From the NCBI GenBank assembly GCA_020024465.1, contig JAHHTT010000017.1, forward strand, positions 1 through 39,080: DNA of 39,080 bases, read 5' to 3'. Positions 1 through 8,501 of this stretch are shown here, in pieces. A program made the position numbers and the translations under genes. Origin of the DNA: Odoribacter sp. GTDB taxonomy: Bacteria; Bacteroidota; Bacteroidia; Bacteroidales; Marinifilaceae. The first letter of the stretch is position 1; each line of letters begins with the position of its first letter. Under the pieces are notes generated by a model that searched no databases, was not told the DNA's origin, and worked only from the letters and a program-made list of their open reading frames with translations.

Positions 1-1
1 T

Positions 2-136
2 AACGACGATCCGGTAATGACCAAATTCGACCCTGACCGCCTTTACCGGTTGGAGCAAAATTTGAGGGGATTGCTATGGAATCCGTTTTTCTTAGTAATG
101 TATGCTTTGCATGATGTTGGTGGCATACATATATGA
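2..136 (+). CDS. 3' end of an unidentified gene (partial)
   Basis: An open frame runs from the window edge to a TGA at 134-136 and gives 44 residues, ending in a hydrophobic tail that closes with GGIHI. The composition (DPDRLYRLEQN, then an aromatic and aliphatic stretch) looks protein-like, and the frame stops just before AT-rich, promoter-like DNA, so it is probably the C-terminus of a real upstream gene. I do not recognise the family. A chance open frame of this length is also possible. Confidence 0.35.
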   Translation, partial: NDDPVMTKFDPDRLYRLEQNLRGLLWNPFFLVMYALHDVGGIHI

Positions 137-205
137 CTTTTATACGAGATTATTAATCAACATAAATTTTAGGCTATTTTGACATTAAAACACCTAAATA
201 TAGGT

Positions 206-237
206 ATTGTGCATTCTTTGAAAACGGAATAAATTTG
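206..237 (+). promoter_or_regulatory. Bacteroidales-type promoter for the TonB receptor operon
   Basis: A perfect -7 element TAAATTTG (consensus TAnnTTTG) lies at 230-237. An ATTG at 206-209, one mismatch from the TTTG -33 element, sits 20 nt upstream. The implied start of transcription is near 243, which leaves a very short leader before the ATG at 257. Confidence 0.5.
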
Positions 238-256
238 TATAAAAAAAGATGATATA

Positions 257-2650
257 ATGAATATAGGTTGTATATTTTCTAATAGAAGAAGATTTGACAG
301 TACGTTTTTACTTGTTCTTCTTTTTTCTTCTTTTTTCAATCTCTCCGCCGTAGCTCAGCAAATTTTAGTGGGCTGTGTCAAAAATTCAGAGGATAAGTCT
401 CCGCTGATTGGGGTAGCAGTACAGATTGAACATACATCAATAGGAACGATTACAGATAATCAAGGTCATTATGAGTTGAAAAATCTACCGATTGGTAAAT
501 CAACTGTAGTTTTTTCATGTATTGGGTTGAAAAAAGTAACCAAAGCTGTTGTTTTTTCTGAATCAGAGACCAAAATTTTAGATGTCTATATGGAAGATGC
601 AAATATGCAACTGGACGGTGTTGAAGTTGTAGGTATCGGTGAAAGACCTGAGATACGAGAAGTTAAACAACAGGGTGTTCCTGTTACGGTAATAGACGGT
701 AAAATGTTGGCAGGGCGAGGAACCTCAATAAGTGAGGTCCTTAACCATCAAACTGGCGTAAAGATCAGACAGACAGGAGGAGTTGGAAGTCAGACTAAAA
801 TAAATGTCCGTGGGTTGGAGGGCAATAGAGTTCAAATATATATGGATGGTTACCCACTAAATACGCCTGACGGAAACTTTTCCATCAATGATATTCCGCT
901 TCAGTTCATTGACCGTATAGAAATATACAAAGGGATTGTTCCACCGGAGTTTGGAGGAGACGGATTGGGCAGTGCTGTCAATGTGGTGACAATTGATGCC
1001 GATAAGGATTTTTACGATTTGGCATATAAAATACAAAGTTACGGAACGCATGAGGGTAGTGCGACTGTTCGCCATTTTTTTAATAAGATAAATACAGCCA
1101 TGACTCTATATGCAGGTGGAACTTTGGCGGCAAATGATTACACTATAGAATCTCCCTATGTAGAAGGCTTAAAAATAAAAAGAGACCATGACCATTTGAA
1201 AATGATCGACTATGCCGTCAGTTTCAATTTTATGAATGGCTATTTTGATGAGGCAGAATTGGAAATCTTGGGATATGCTAACCGAAAAGAGATGCAAGGT
1301 ATCGAAACGAACATCCGACATACTTTCAACAAAGCATTTACTACAGGGGGTACTTTGCATTTTGAAAGAAAATCCTTTCTTGCCAAGAATTTGGATATGA
1401 AATTCAATGGAGGCTATCTGTACACCAATTCATGTCTGAATGATACATCTTCATATGTATATGATTTTTATGGCAACAAACGTCCTAATAGCTACAAAGG
1501 AGAAAAAGGTAGTGTCCCAAATCTTTCAGACGACCATACTCATGACATCCGTTTCAATCTAAATTTAAAATATCATTTGGTTCCTGATAAAATGTCCGTC
1601 AATTTGAACAATGATTTTCGATATGTTACTCAGGAGGCTAATGATCCGGAAGCTGAAAAGTTCTTAAAGAAAAAACTTTGTGGGCTCCAATCGGATGTAA
1701 CAGGACTTATCTCATCTTTGTCATTCGAAAACAGATGGTTTAATGACAAACTGACATCCGTTATTACCGGACGATATTATCATTTTGGCGTGAACGGTGA
1801 GACTGTTGACCTGACATATGGATCGGTCAGTGAGCCGGTCAAAACTGACCGAACAGGAGACAATTTAGGCTACAGCATTGCCCTGAAATATAATTTACCC
1901 CGTCATTGGTATTTGAAAGTAGCGCTGGAGCATAATTACCGTTTGCCGCGATATGAGGAAATCCTTGGAGACCGTATCACGACTCAGGTCAATACGGCAT
2001 TGAATCCTGAAATGGCGGATAATTATAATTTAGGGATGATGTACGACTACTACTACAATAATGAGTCTCGGCTGCAACTTGAAGCAAATGTATATACAAC
2101 AAAAGTAAGGAACATGATGTATATGCTTGCACAAGCGGGATATTATAAATATCAGAATTTAGGCAAAGCTTTGCTCTATGGTGCTGATGCCGAAGTAAAA
2201 TGGGATATCAACCGAAACTGGTTTGTATCGCTGAATGGCTCTTGGCAAAAATCGCTTGATTATTCCAAATATCTGTTTGGAACAAATACCCCAAGCCAAA
2301 CCTATAAAATGCAGTTACCGCATATACCTATTCTATATTTCAATTGGATGGCAGACTATCGAAAAGACAATCTCTTTGGTGGTCGAAACCAATATACCCG
2401 TATTTATTATGAAGGAGGATATACGAACAAATATTATTATGGTTACGAATTAAGTAAAAATCAAAACTATAAAATACCAGGAACTTGTATTCATACTCTC
2501 GGTCTTGAATACGGTATCTGGAAACGGAAAATAATCTTCGGAGCAGAATGCCACAATATTCTTAATGCAGATGAAATGACCAATTTCAATTATCCGTTAG
2601 CAGGTCGTCTTTTCTCGCTTAAGATTCGTTTTACTTCACTTGATTGGTAA
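257..2650 (+). CDS. TonB-dependent outer-membrane receptor with N-terminal carboxypeptidase-regulatory-like domain
   Basis: This is an energy-coupled outer-membrane transporter of 797 residues. Residues 1-34 form a signal peptide (hydrophobic LLVLLFSSFF, then SAVAQQ). Residues about 38-115 match a CarboxypepD_reg-like domain (DKSPLIGVAVQIE, later GHYELKNLPIG), an extension typical of Bacteroidota receptors. A plug domain follows at about 135-245 (VTVIDG, INVRGLEGNRVQIYMDGYP, DRIEIYKG), and the rest is an aromatic-rich 22-strand barrel. The protein ends in a barrel-type strand (LFSLKIRFTSLDW). The gene sits 21 nt upstream of a DUF4374-like lipoprotein, so the two probably form one uptake unit. 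The organisation resembles the XusA/XusB xenosiderophore system of Bacteroides, so an iron-siderophore or heme substrate is likely, but the substrate cannot be read from the sequence. Confidence 0.9.
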   Translation: MNIGCIFSNRRRFDSTFLLVLLFSSFFNLSAVAQQILVGCVKNSEDKSPLIGVAVQIEHTSIGTITDNQGHYELKNLPIGKSTVVFSCIGLKKVTKAVVFSESETKILDVYMEDANMQLDGVEVVGIGERPEIREVKQQGVPVTVIDGKMLAGRGTSISEVLNHQTGVKIRQTGGVGSQTKINVRGLEGNRVQIYMDGYPLNTPDGNFSINDIPLQFIDRIEIYKGIVPPEFGGDGLGSAVNVVTIDADKDFYDLAYKIQSYGTHEGSATVRHFFNKINTAMTLYAGGTLAANDYTIESPYVEGLKIKRDHDHLKMIDYAVSFNFMNGYFDEAELEILGYANRKEMQGIETNIRHTFNKAFTTGGTLHFERKSFLAKNLDMKFNGGYLYTNSCLNDTSSYVYDFYGNKRPNSYKGEKGSVPNLSDDHTHDIRFNLNLKYHLVPDKMSVNLNNDFRYVTQEANDPEAEKFLKKKLCGLQSDVTGLISSLSFENRWFNDKLTSVITGRYYHFGVNGETVDLTYGSVSEPVKTDRTGDNLGYSIALKYNLPRHWYLKVALEHNYRLPRYEEILGDRITTQVNTALNPEMADNYNLGMMYDYYYNNESRLQLEANVYTTKVRNMMYMLAQAGYYKYQNLGKALLYGADAEVKWDINRNWFVSLNGSWQKSLDYSKYLFGTNTPSQTYKMQLPHIPILYFNWMADYRKDNLFGGRNQYTRIYYEGGYTNKYYYGYELSKNQNYKIPGTCIHTLGLEYGIWKRKIIFGAECHNILNADEMTNFNYPLAGRLFSLKIRFTSLDW

Positions 2651-2671
2651 ACAATTAAAACAATAAGAGCA

Positions 2672-3880
2672 ATGAGAAAGTTAATTTTGTTAGTAGCATG
2701 TCTGACAGGAGGTCTTGCTATGGTCTCCTGCAGTGATAGTAGTGACGATCAGGAAACGACTGAAACAAAGGGAAAGACCAAGATGATTCTCGCCATCGAC
2801 ATGGCTCCGCAGGCATCTATGGGCTATATAGTTCCCGTATCGGATATCGCGGGTGGAAGTGTTAGTTTTACTAATGCACATGAGGTAAAAAGCACTCCTT
2901 ATCTTGCCACATTCAAGGATTGGGTTTTCAGTATCGGAGGTGCGGCAGATGCCTATGTTTACAAATACATTCGGAATGATGACGGAACCTTGACAAAAAC
3001 AGGAGAAATCCAGATAGACCGTATGGCACCGATGGCCGGCAATATGTTGGTGGTCAATGAGACAAAGGCCTATGCTTCGGCCCCCATAGAAAACAAGATT
3101 GTCATCTTCAATCCCACGACGATGGAAAGGACAGGCGAAATAGACTTGGCCGATACCAAATGGGGTGTTGACGGTAGTAATACGCCAAATCCTATCGGCC
3201 TATTCCTGCGCAATGATATCCTTTATATCGGGCTGGGACAATTCGATAACATGCCTATTTGTAAAAAAGGGGCACATGTATTGTTAGTGGATGCCAAAAC
3301 GGATAAACCGATTAAAAAAATCGTTGATTATCGGTTGTCTGCAGCAACGATAATAGGTGTAGGTGCTATGTTTGTCGATGAAAAGAACGATTTGTACATT
3401 CCTTGCTGGGGTTCCTATGGCTATGTACCTGAGCAATACTGCGGGTTATTACGCATAAAAAATGGTGAGACTGAATTTGACAAGAACTATTGCTTTAATC
3501 TAACAGATAGGACATGGCCTGGCGTAGAGGGTGGAAAGTTACAATATGTACTTTCTTATCACTATGCCGGAAATGGAGAACTATATTTCTTCGGTTATTG
3601 CCCGGCATTCATCGGAGCTTCTGGTCCTGACTACATCAACGACAAGACAAACTATTCCTTTAAAGCTGATCTCTATAATTGTACAGGGGAAGTCCTTGAT
3701 TTCCCGAGAACCAATGGTTATAGTTGCGCTATAAATCATAAAAACAATCAAGTCTATTTCGGTCTGGTGACAACGTCCAACGGAGCGGGATTGTTCGTGT
3801 ATGACAGGAATACAAAAACATGTAGCCAATCACCCGTGATAAATTCTCAGGGAACCATTATGGATATGGCGATTTATTGA
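2672..3880 (+). CDS. Surface lipoprotein, DUF4374-like predicted beta-propeller
   Basis: This 402-residue protein starts with a type II signal peptide (MRKLILLVACLTGGLAMVSC) whose lipobox places the lipidated cysteine at residue 20. An acidic, flexible linker (SDSSDDQETTE) follows, a feature linked to surface export of lipoproteins in Bacteroidota. The rest consists of repeated strand-rich units (GNMLVVNETKAYASAP, GLFLRNDILYIGLGQ, FVDEKNDLYIPCW) of the DUF4374 type, expected to fold as a beta-propeller. It follows the receptor gene by 21 nt and is followed by a strong terminator, so the operon is just these two genes. By analogy with XusB and other propeller partners it should capture the ligand, probably a ferric siderophore, and hand it to the receptor. 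Family membership is my recognition from motifs and was not searched. Confidence 0.75.
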   Translation: MRKLILLVACLTGGLAMVSCSDSSDDQETTETKGKTKMILAIDMAPQASMGYIVPVSDIAGGSVSFTNAHEVKSTPYLATFKDWVFSIGGAADAYVYKYIRNDDGTLTKTGEIQIDRMAPMAGNMLVVNETKAYASAPIENKIVIFNPTTMERTGEIDLADTKWGVDGSNTPNPIGLFLRNDILYIGLGQFDNMPICKKGAHVLLVDAKTDKPIKKIVDYRLSAATIIGVGAMFVDEKNDLYIPCWGSYGYVPEQYCGLLRIKNGETEFDKNYCFNLTDRTWPGVEGGKLQYVLSYHYAGNGELYFFGYCPAFIGASGPDYINDKTNYSFKADLYNCTGEVLDFPRTNGYSCAINHKNNQVYFGLVTTSNGAGLFVYDRNTKTCSQSPVINSQGTIMDMAIY

Positions 3881-3912
3881 TAATATATAGAAATACTTTT
3901 CAGATAAAAGAT

Positions 3913-3957
3913 AAAATCCTTTGCTGCAATTATATGTGTAGCAGAGGATTTTCTTTG
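3913..3957 (+). terminator. Strong intrinsic terminator after the receptor-lipoprotein pair
   Basis: Two 15-nt arms (3913-3927 and 3938-3952) pair over their full length with two G-U wobbles around a 10-nt loop. The second arm ends in TTTT and continues as CTTTG. It lies 33 nt after the stop of the lipoprotein gene. The first arm begins with AAAA, so it may also stop transcription arriving from the other strand. Confidence 0.8.
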
Positions 3958-4058
3958 TTCGCTTTTACCTTAACATAAAAGCGTCCGGGCATACCGATTC
4001 TCAGTTCGGCATAGCTGTCTGTCTGGCTCTTTGATAATCCTGGAAGAGTTACAGGATT
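3930..4058 (-). pseudogene. Possible remnant of a periplasmic adaptor (HlyD/RND type) C-terminus
   Basis: On the minus strand, 42 codons stay open between a TAG (4059-4061) and a TAA (3930-3932). The translation contains SYAELRIGMPGRFYVKVKA, close to the 'leu-x-x-gly-met-x-gly-x-phe/val' ending of membrane-fusion and efflux adaptor proteins. There is no start and no upstream gene body, so if this is real it is debris from a deleted transporter gene. Its last codons coincide with the terminator hairpin. The match is by eye and short. Confidence 0.3.
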
Positions 4059-4249
4059 CTATCTTAGTCCTTCGGGAGCTTCGTTACAAGGTATGTCTTG
4101 CATCCGAACACAATGTGAAAAGTCCAAAGGTGATTCCTGGACATTCGGAGTGTGCAATATTTACGGGTTCATACCAGAATTCCTGTTATTATTACCATGA
4201 TTTCAGTACGGATGTTTATCTGTCTTTTCGTGCCGTGTATAATCTGTAG
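4031..4249 (+). other. Possible gene debris in a 605-bp non-coding stretch
   Basis: The region 3881-4485 carries no intact gene. Two overlapping + frames here are protein-like. One (4033-4200) reads GRVTGFYLSPSGASLQGMS and continues through VCNIYGFIPEF. The other (from a TTG at 4031 to TAG at 4249) ends YYYHDFSTDVYLSFRAVYN, a pattern like the C-terminal end of FGE-sulfatase or Fibrobacter-type paralogous domains. A single frameshift near 4190 would join them. I take this as a decayed gene end, not a functional gene. Downstream DNA up to 4485 is AT-rich and holds the next promoter. Confidence 0.3.
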
Positions 4250-4342
4250 CTATACGTTTTTAAATAAAGAGAAGGTTATCATGCCAATATGCAGGCAGGA
4301 TATATTTTATATCGCTTAATAATCAGGATTGGAAAATTTTGT

Positions 4343-4373
4343 TTTGGTATATATCAAAATCTGTCTATTTTTG
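4343..4373 (+). promoter_or_regulatory. Promoter of the surface-glycan cluster
   Basis: TTTG at 4343-4346, a 19-nt spacer and TATTTTTG at 4366-4373 match the Bacteroidales consensus at every fixed position. Transcription should begin near 4380, giving a leader of about 105 nt before the first gene of the cluster. Confidence 0.7.
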
Positions 4374-4485
4374 TTTTTTGTTTATCATAAAAATATGTCA
4401 GTGCTGTGCGGAGATTTTAGCAAATGACTTTTGTTGATATGATTTTCTGAAAATGTAGTTGATATATGCATAAAAGTCGGAATAT

Positions 4486-5532
4486 ATGGATTTTGAAAGT
4501 GGACTTATTTATAATGTATTTATAATCATTGCTTGTGGGTTGGCTTATTGGACCGAGCGATCGGGATATCGTCCGTTGGGACTGTTGCTTACATTTGCTT
4601 TTGTAGTATTTTTTTGGGCGATTCGTTATGATATTGGGAATGACTACAAGGGATATATGACTATATTTTATTTGGTGAAATACGGATATCCTTATGATGT
4701 GGAGCTAGGATACAGGTGGTTGAACAAGTGTTTTGCATGGTCTCAGACAGGGTATGTCGGAGTGTTGGGGGTAATGACCATATTAAGTTATTTCTTTCTT
4801 TTTAAAATGTTTATCCGGGAGAGGATACTAACCTTGGGCTTGTTCTTTTCAATGGCATTTCTATTGCAGTTTATGTTGACAAATCAGGTGAGGCAGGCTT
4901 TTGTATTGGTTTATTTTCTATCGGTTGTGCACTATCTGGAGGAGAGGAAGTATTGGAAATATATTCTGTCTCTTTTGCCGATGTTGTTGTTCCATCTTTC
5001 GGTGATATTGTTGTTTCCATTGGTGTTCGTAGCCAGATTGCGATTGTCGAAAATAACATGGGCAGTTGTTTTGGTCGGAACGTATATCATGTATCTGTTA
5101 GGATCTTTCAAAGAGATTGGAACAAAATTGATGATGGCTTTCCCGTTGTACGACCAATATAAGTTGACAGAAAGGATGATGGCCGAAGATGTAGGATTTT
5201 CAACTGTGATGTTGTTTGGTTTGTGTGTCGCATTGTTTATTCTGTTTTTCTCGGATGTAATCAACCGTCCGGTATTATTGACTGTTTATTTGTTGGGAAT
5301 TTTATTCTACAATATATTTATTGAATTTCATTTGATTGGACGTGTTGTTTTCTATTTGACTTATTTGAATGTGATTCTGGCACCCCTTTTGGTGAAAAAA
5401 GACTGGCATAACGGTGCTGTTCTGTTGGGAATAACCTGGCTGATGTTTTTGATATTGTCCGGTAAAGAACCTGCCTATCACGGGAATCTTCCCTATCAAA
5501 CGATTTTTGATGTACCATTGAATAAATATTAG
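4486..5532 (+). CDS. EpsG-family polysaccharide polymerase-like membrane protein
   Basis: This 348-residue protein has about ten hydrophobic segments spread over its length and the EpsG-family signature near the N-terminus: RYDIGNDYKGY (about residues 47-57), followed by VELGYRWLNKCF. EpsG proteins act in exopolysaccharide or O-antigen assembly, where they are thought to play the Wzy-like polymerising role in the inner membrane. The long leader, the consensus promoter and the four co-directional glycan genes that follow make it the first gene of the cluster. The next gene starts 4 nt after its stop. The sugar repeat it acts on cannot be deduced. Confidence 0.8.
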   Translation: MDFESGLIYNVFIIIACGLAYWTERSGYRPLGLLLTFAFVVFFWAIRYDIGNDYKGYMTIFYLVKYGYPYDVELGYRWLNKCFAWSQTGYVGVLGVMTILSYFFLFKMFIRERILTLGLFFSMAFLLQFMLTNQVRQAFVLVYFLSVVHYLEERKYWKYILSLLPMLLFHLSVILLFPLVFVARLRLSKITWAVVLVGTYIMYLLGSFKEIGTKLMMAFPLYDQYKLTERMMAEDVGFSTVMLFGLCVALFILFFSDVINRPVLLTVYLLGILFYNIFIEFHLIGRVVFYLTYLNVILAPLLVKKDWHNGAVLLGITWLMFLILSGKEPAYHGNLPYQTIFDVPLNKY

Positions 5533-5536
5533 CGGG

Positions 5537-6673
5537 ATGAAGATAATGTATTGTGTCAACAGTACCTTCAATTCTGGAGGAATGGAGAGAATTCTGATGT
5601 ATAAAGCCAATTATTTGGCAGATGTATTGGGATATGATGTGTATATTGTAACAACAGATCAGCAAAATAGAAGTAATTTTTTCGAGTTTTCGGATAAAAT
5701 TAAATTTATAGATTTCGGGATTGATTATGATGCCGAAAAAAATAAGAATCTGTTTGTCAGGTTATTGTTACAGGAATTTAAAAAAAGGCGTCATAAAAAA
5801 TGTCTGGATTCTTTATTGAATCGGGTGCATCCGGATATCTGTATCTCGATGTTTTGCCGGGAAATGGATTTTTTAACGAAAATCAGAGATGGCAGTCGTA
5901 AAATATTGGAGTTTCATTTTTCAAAGAATATAAAACTGATTGAAGCACAGAATAAAATTATTTACTTTGCACAAAAATTGCGTTTGATAAGTTGGAAAAG
6001 AGCGATTCGGAAATATGATGCCTTTGTTGTTTTGACCCAAGAGGATAAAGAGGCATGGGGAAATATGGATAATATCCGTGTGATTCCTAATTTTCTGACG
6101 GTGTATCCGACAGAACAGGCAGCCTTGACGGCAAAGCGTGTCATTAGTGTGGGACGATTGAGTTATCAAAAAGGATTTGATTACCTGATTCGGATTTGGA
6201 ATCTGGTACATCAGAAATATCCGGATTGGCAATTGTGTGTATTTGGAAACGGAGCGGAGCAGGAACAGAAAAAGCTGGATGAAATGATTCGTGACTATGG
6301 TTTGGAAAAAACGATTTCTCTGAATCCGGCAACCTCGCATATTGGAGATGAATATTTGAAAAGTTCTGTCTATGCCATGACATCGCGATTTGAAGGTCTG
6401 CCTATGGTGCTGTTGGAAGTGATGTCATATGGATTGCCGATAGTATCTTTTGCTTGTCCTTGCGGACCGAAGGATGTGGTAGCTGATGCTTTTGGCAGTC
6501 TGGTGCCTGTTGGCGATATGGAGGGATTTGCACAAAAGTTGATGGAATGGATGGAGGATGAAGACAGACGTTTTCAGGCAGGAGTTGCAGCTCGTGAAAC
6601 GGTAAAAAAATATATGCAGTCGGAAGTTATGAAACAGTGGGACGGATTGTTCCGACAACTTGTCAGGCATTGA
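5537..6673 (+). CDS. Glycosyltransferase family 4
   Basis: This 378-residue GT-B fold enzyme would transfer a sugar from a nucleotide donor to a growing surface glycan on the cytoplasmic face of the inner membrane. The N-terminal acceptor domain opens with a strand and a glycine-rich turn (STFNSGGMERIL). The C-terminal donor domain starts with VISVGRLSYQKGFDYLI (about residues 202-218) and carries the retaining-type E-x7-E motif in FEGLPMVLLEVMSYGLP (about 284-300), followed by CPCGPKDVV. It resembles AmsD/RfaG-like enzymes. It starts 4 nt after the EpsG-like gene and is probably translationally coupled to it. Retaining chemistry follows from the family; donor and linkage are unknown. Confidence 0.88.
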   Translation: MKIMYCVNSTFNSGGMERILMYKANYLADVLGYDVYIVTTDQQNRSNFFEFSDKIKFIDFGIDYDAEKNKNLFVRLLLQEFKKRRHKKCLDSLLNRVHPDICISMFCREMDFLTKIRDGSRKILEFHFSKNIKLIEAQNKIIYFAQKLRLISWKRAIRKYDAFVVLTQEDKEAWGNMDNIRVIPNFLTVYPTEQAALTAKRVISVGRLSYQKGFDYLIRIWNLVHQKYPDWQLCVFGNGAEQEQKKLDEMIRDYGLEKTISLNPATSHIGDEYLKSSVYAMTSRFEGLPMVLLEVMSYGLPIVSFACPCGPKDVVADAFGSLVPVGDMEGFAQKLMEWMEDEDRRFQAGVAARETVKKYMQSEVMKQWDGLFRQLVRH

Positions 6674-6691
6674 TTGATTTAATAATGGATT

Positions 6692-7687
6692 ATGAAGGTT
6701 TCGGTAATAGTACCTATATATAATGTAGAGGCTTATTTGGAGGCTTGTCTTGAAAGTATTGTCAAACAAACTTTGGATGACATTGAAATTATTCTAGTGA
6801 ATGACGGCTCAACAGATGGTTCGTCGGCAATTGCCGGACGGTTTGCTGCAAATGATTCGCGTATCAGACTTATATCTCAAAAAAATTCAGGACAAGCTGT
6901 CGCCAGAAACGTGGGGATTCGTGAAGCTCAGGGGGATTATATTGTATTTGTTGATAGTGATGATTGGATTGAAGCAGAAATGTTGGAAGTGTTGTATCGT
7001 AATATCCGGCAGGAAAAATCTGATTTCGTCCAGTGTCGTTTTGAGTTTGACAATCCTCAAAGAGGTACAAAAACAATTTATGGCAGGAAGTTTGACAAAC
7101 TGGTGATGCAGGGTAGGGAAATATTGGAGGATGCCATGATGGTAAGGAATATATTGGTTGCTCCCGTCATTAAAATGTATAATAGAAAATTTATAATTGA
7201 CAATTGTTTGTTTTTTGAATCGGGTATTGTCAATGAAGACACGTTATATGCCATTGTCGTGTCTTGTTGCGCTCGTAAAGTGACGTTTGTAGACAAGGTG
7301 TTCTATCATGCGATAGAGAGGGATGGCAGTACGTCTCGCGCTTCTTATCAGCGTTTGTGTAGCCATATGGTAATTGCTTTGGATAAGGTAAGGGAATATT
7401 TGGAGGCAAAAGGAGTGTTTGTATCGGTGGAAGGATTGTTTAAAGCCCGTTATTTGAAATCTGTGTTATATAATCTGATGCAGATGTCGCAGCGTTTGCC
7501 TTATGATGAATATCGCAAAATATGGCAGTGGAATATGGAGCATTCAATGTACAGAAATTATAACAGGATGTCTGTAAGGAAAAATCTGCCATGGCCTCAT
7601 CGGGTGATGGTAAGACTGTCCGTATATCCCGGTTTGTTTTATAAATCGGTGAAATTGCTTAATTTATTGTCCTTTAGGATGCATTGA
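6692..7687 (+). CDS. Glycosyltransferase family 2
   Basis: This 331-residue GT-A fold enzyme belongs to the inverting GT2 family. The nucleotide-sugar binding region is at the N-terminus (VSVIVPIYNVEAYLEACL, then VNDGSTDGS at about residues 36-44), and the metal-binding D-x-D region reads VFVDSDDW (about 88-95). The C-terminal third is basic and aromatic and may contact the membrane. It follows the GT4 gene by 18 nt. The family covers many donors, so the sugar transferred is not assignable. Confidence 0.88.
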   Translation: MKVSVIVPIYNVEAYLEACLESIVKQTLDDIEIILVNDGSTDGSSAIAGRFAANDSRIRLISQKNSGQAVARNVGIREAQGDYIVFVDSDDWIEAEMLEVLYRNIRQEKSDFVQCRFEFDNPQRGTKTIYGRKFDKLVMQGREILEDAMMVRNILVAPVIKMYNRKFIIDNCLFFESGIVNEDTLYAIVVSCCARKVTFVDKVFYHAIERDGSTSRASYQRLCSHMVIALDKVREYLEAKGVFVSVEGLFKARYLKSVLYNLMQMSQRLPYDEYRKIWQWNMEHSMYRNYNRMSVRKNLPWPHRVMVRLSVYPGLFYKSVKLLNLLSFRMH

Positions 7688-7742
7688 ATGATAATGTGAA
7701 TATTAATCTGCTTGTGGCAGGAATTTATAATATATTGATTCT

Positions 7743-8501
7743 ATGGAAAATGATTTGGTGTCTATTGTAACTCCCATGTATAATGGCGAGAGATTTGTTG
7801 TACAGACGATTGATTCTGTGTTGGAACAAACTTATCCTCATTGGGAAATGTTGGTTGTGGATGACGGATCGAAGGATAATAGTCCTGCTTTGGTGGAAAA
7901 ATATGCGCAGCGGGATCCTAGAATAAAATTGATAAGGCAGCCCAATGGCGGTTCGGCTTCTGCTCGAAATAATGCTTTGCGTCATGCACAGGGGCGTTAT
8001 ATCTGTTTTTTGGATGCCGATGATTTGTGGGAACCGTTTTTTTTGGAAAAACAGTTGCAGTTTTTGCAGGAAAAGGATGCAGGAATCGTATATGCTTCTT
8101 ATCGCAGAATCAATGAGAGGGGGGAGGAAATTTTGCGTCCTTTTATAGTGCCGGTTAAAGTGAATTATAAAGGATTGTTGAAAACATGTTCTATCTCCTG
8201 TCTGACGGCATTGTTTGATAAAACCAGAACGGGGGATGTTTTTTTTAACGAGGCGTTGAAAAGTATGAGAGATGATTTTGCATTTTGGCTGAGTCTGTTG
8301 AAAAAAGTGGACTATGCTTACGGTAATCCGGAAGTATTGGCATCATATCGGGTATTTGCTGCAAGTACTACCGGAAATAAGAAAAAGGTGATGAAACCTC
8401 AGTTTTTAGTATATCGCAATGTTGAAAAATTGGGTTTGATCAGAAGTGTTTATTATTTTATTCATTGGGCTATAAACGGCTTTTTTAAATACAGATCATA
8501 A
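7743..8501 (+). CDS. Second glycosyltransferase family 2
   Basis: This 252-residue GT2 enzyme is shorter than its neighbour and has essentially only the catalytic domain. Motifs are VSIVTPMYNGERFV (residues 6-19), VVDDGSKDNS (about 38-47) and the D-x-D segment FLDADDLWEP (about 90-99). Its size and DADDLWEP resemble the WcaA/teichuronic-type GT2 group common in capsule clusters. The 55-nt gap before it is the largest inside the cluster, and its stop overlaps the start of the next gene by one base (TAATG). Confidence 0.88.
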   Translation: MENDLVSIVTPMYNGERFVVQTIDSVLEQTYPHWEMLVVDDGSKDNSPALVEKYAQRDPRIKLIRQPNGGSASARNNALRHAQGRYICFLDADDLWEPFFLEKQLQFLQEKDAGIVYASYRRINERGEEILRPFIVPVKVNYKGLLKTCSISCLTALFDKTRTGDVFFNEALKSMRDDFAFWLSLLKKVDYAYGNPEVLASYRVFAASTTGNKKKVMKPQFLVYRNVEKLGLIRSVYYFIHWAINGFFKYRS

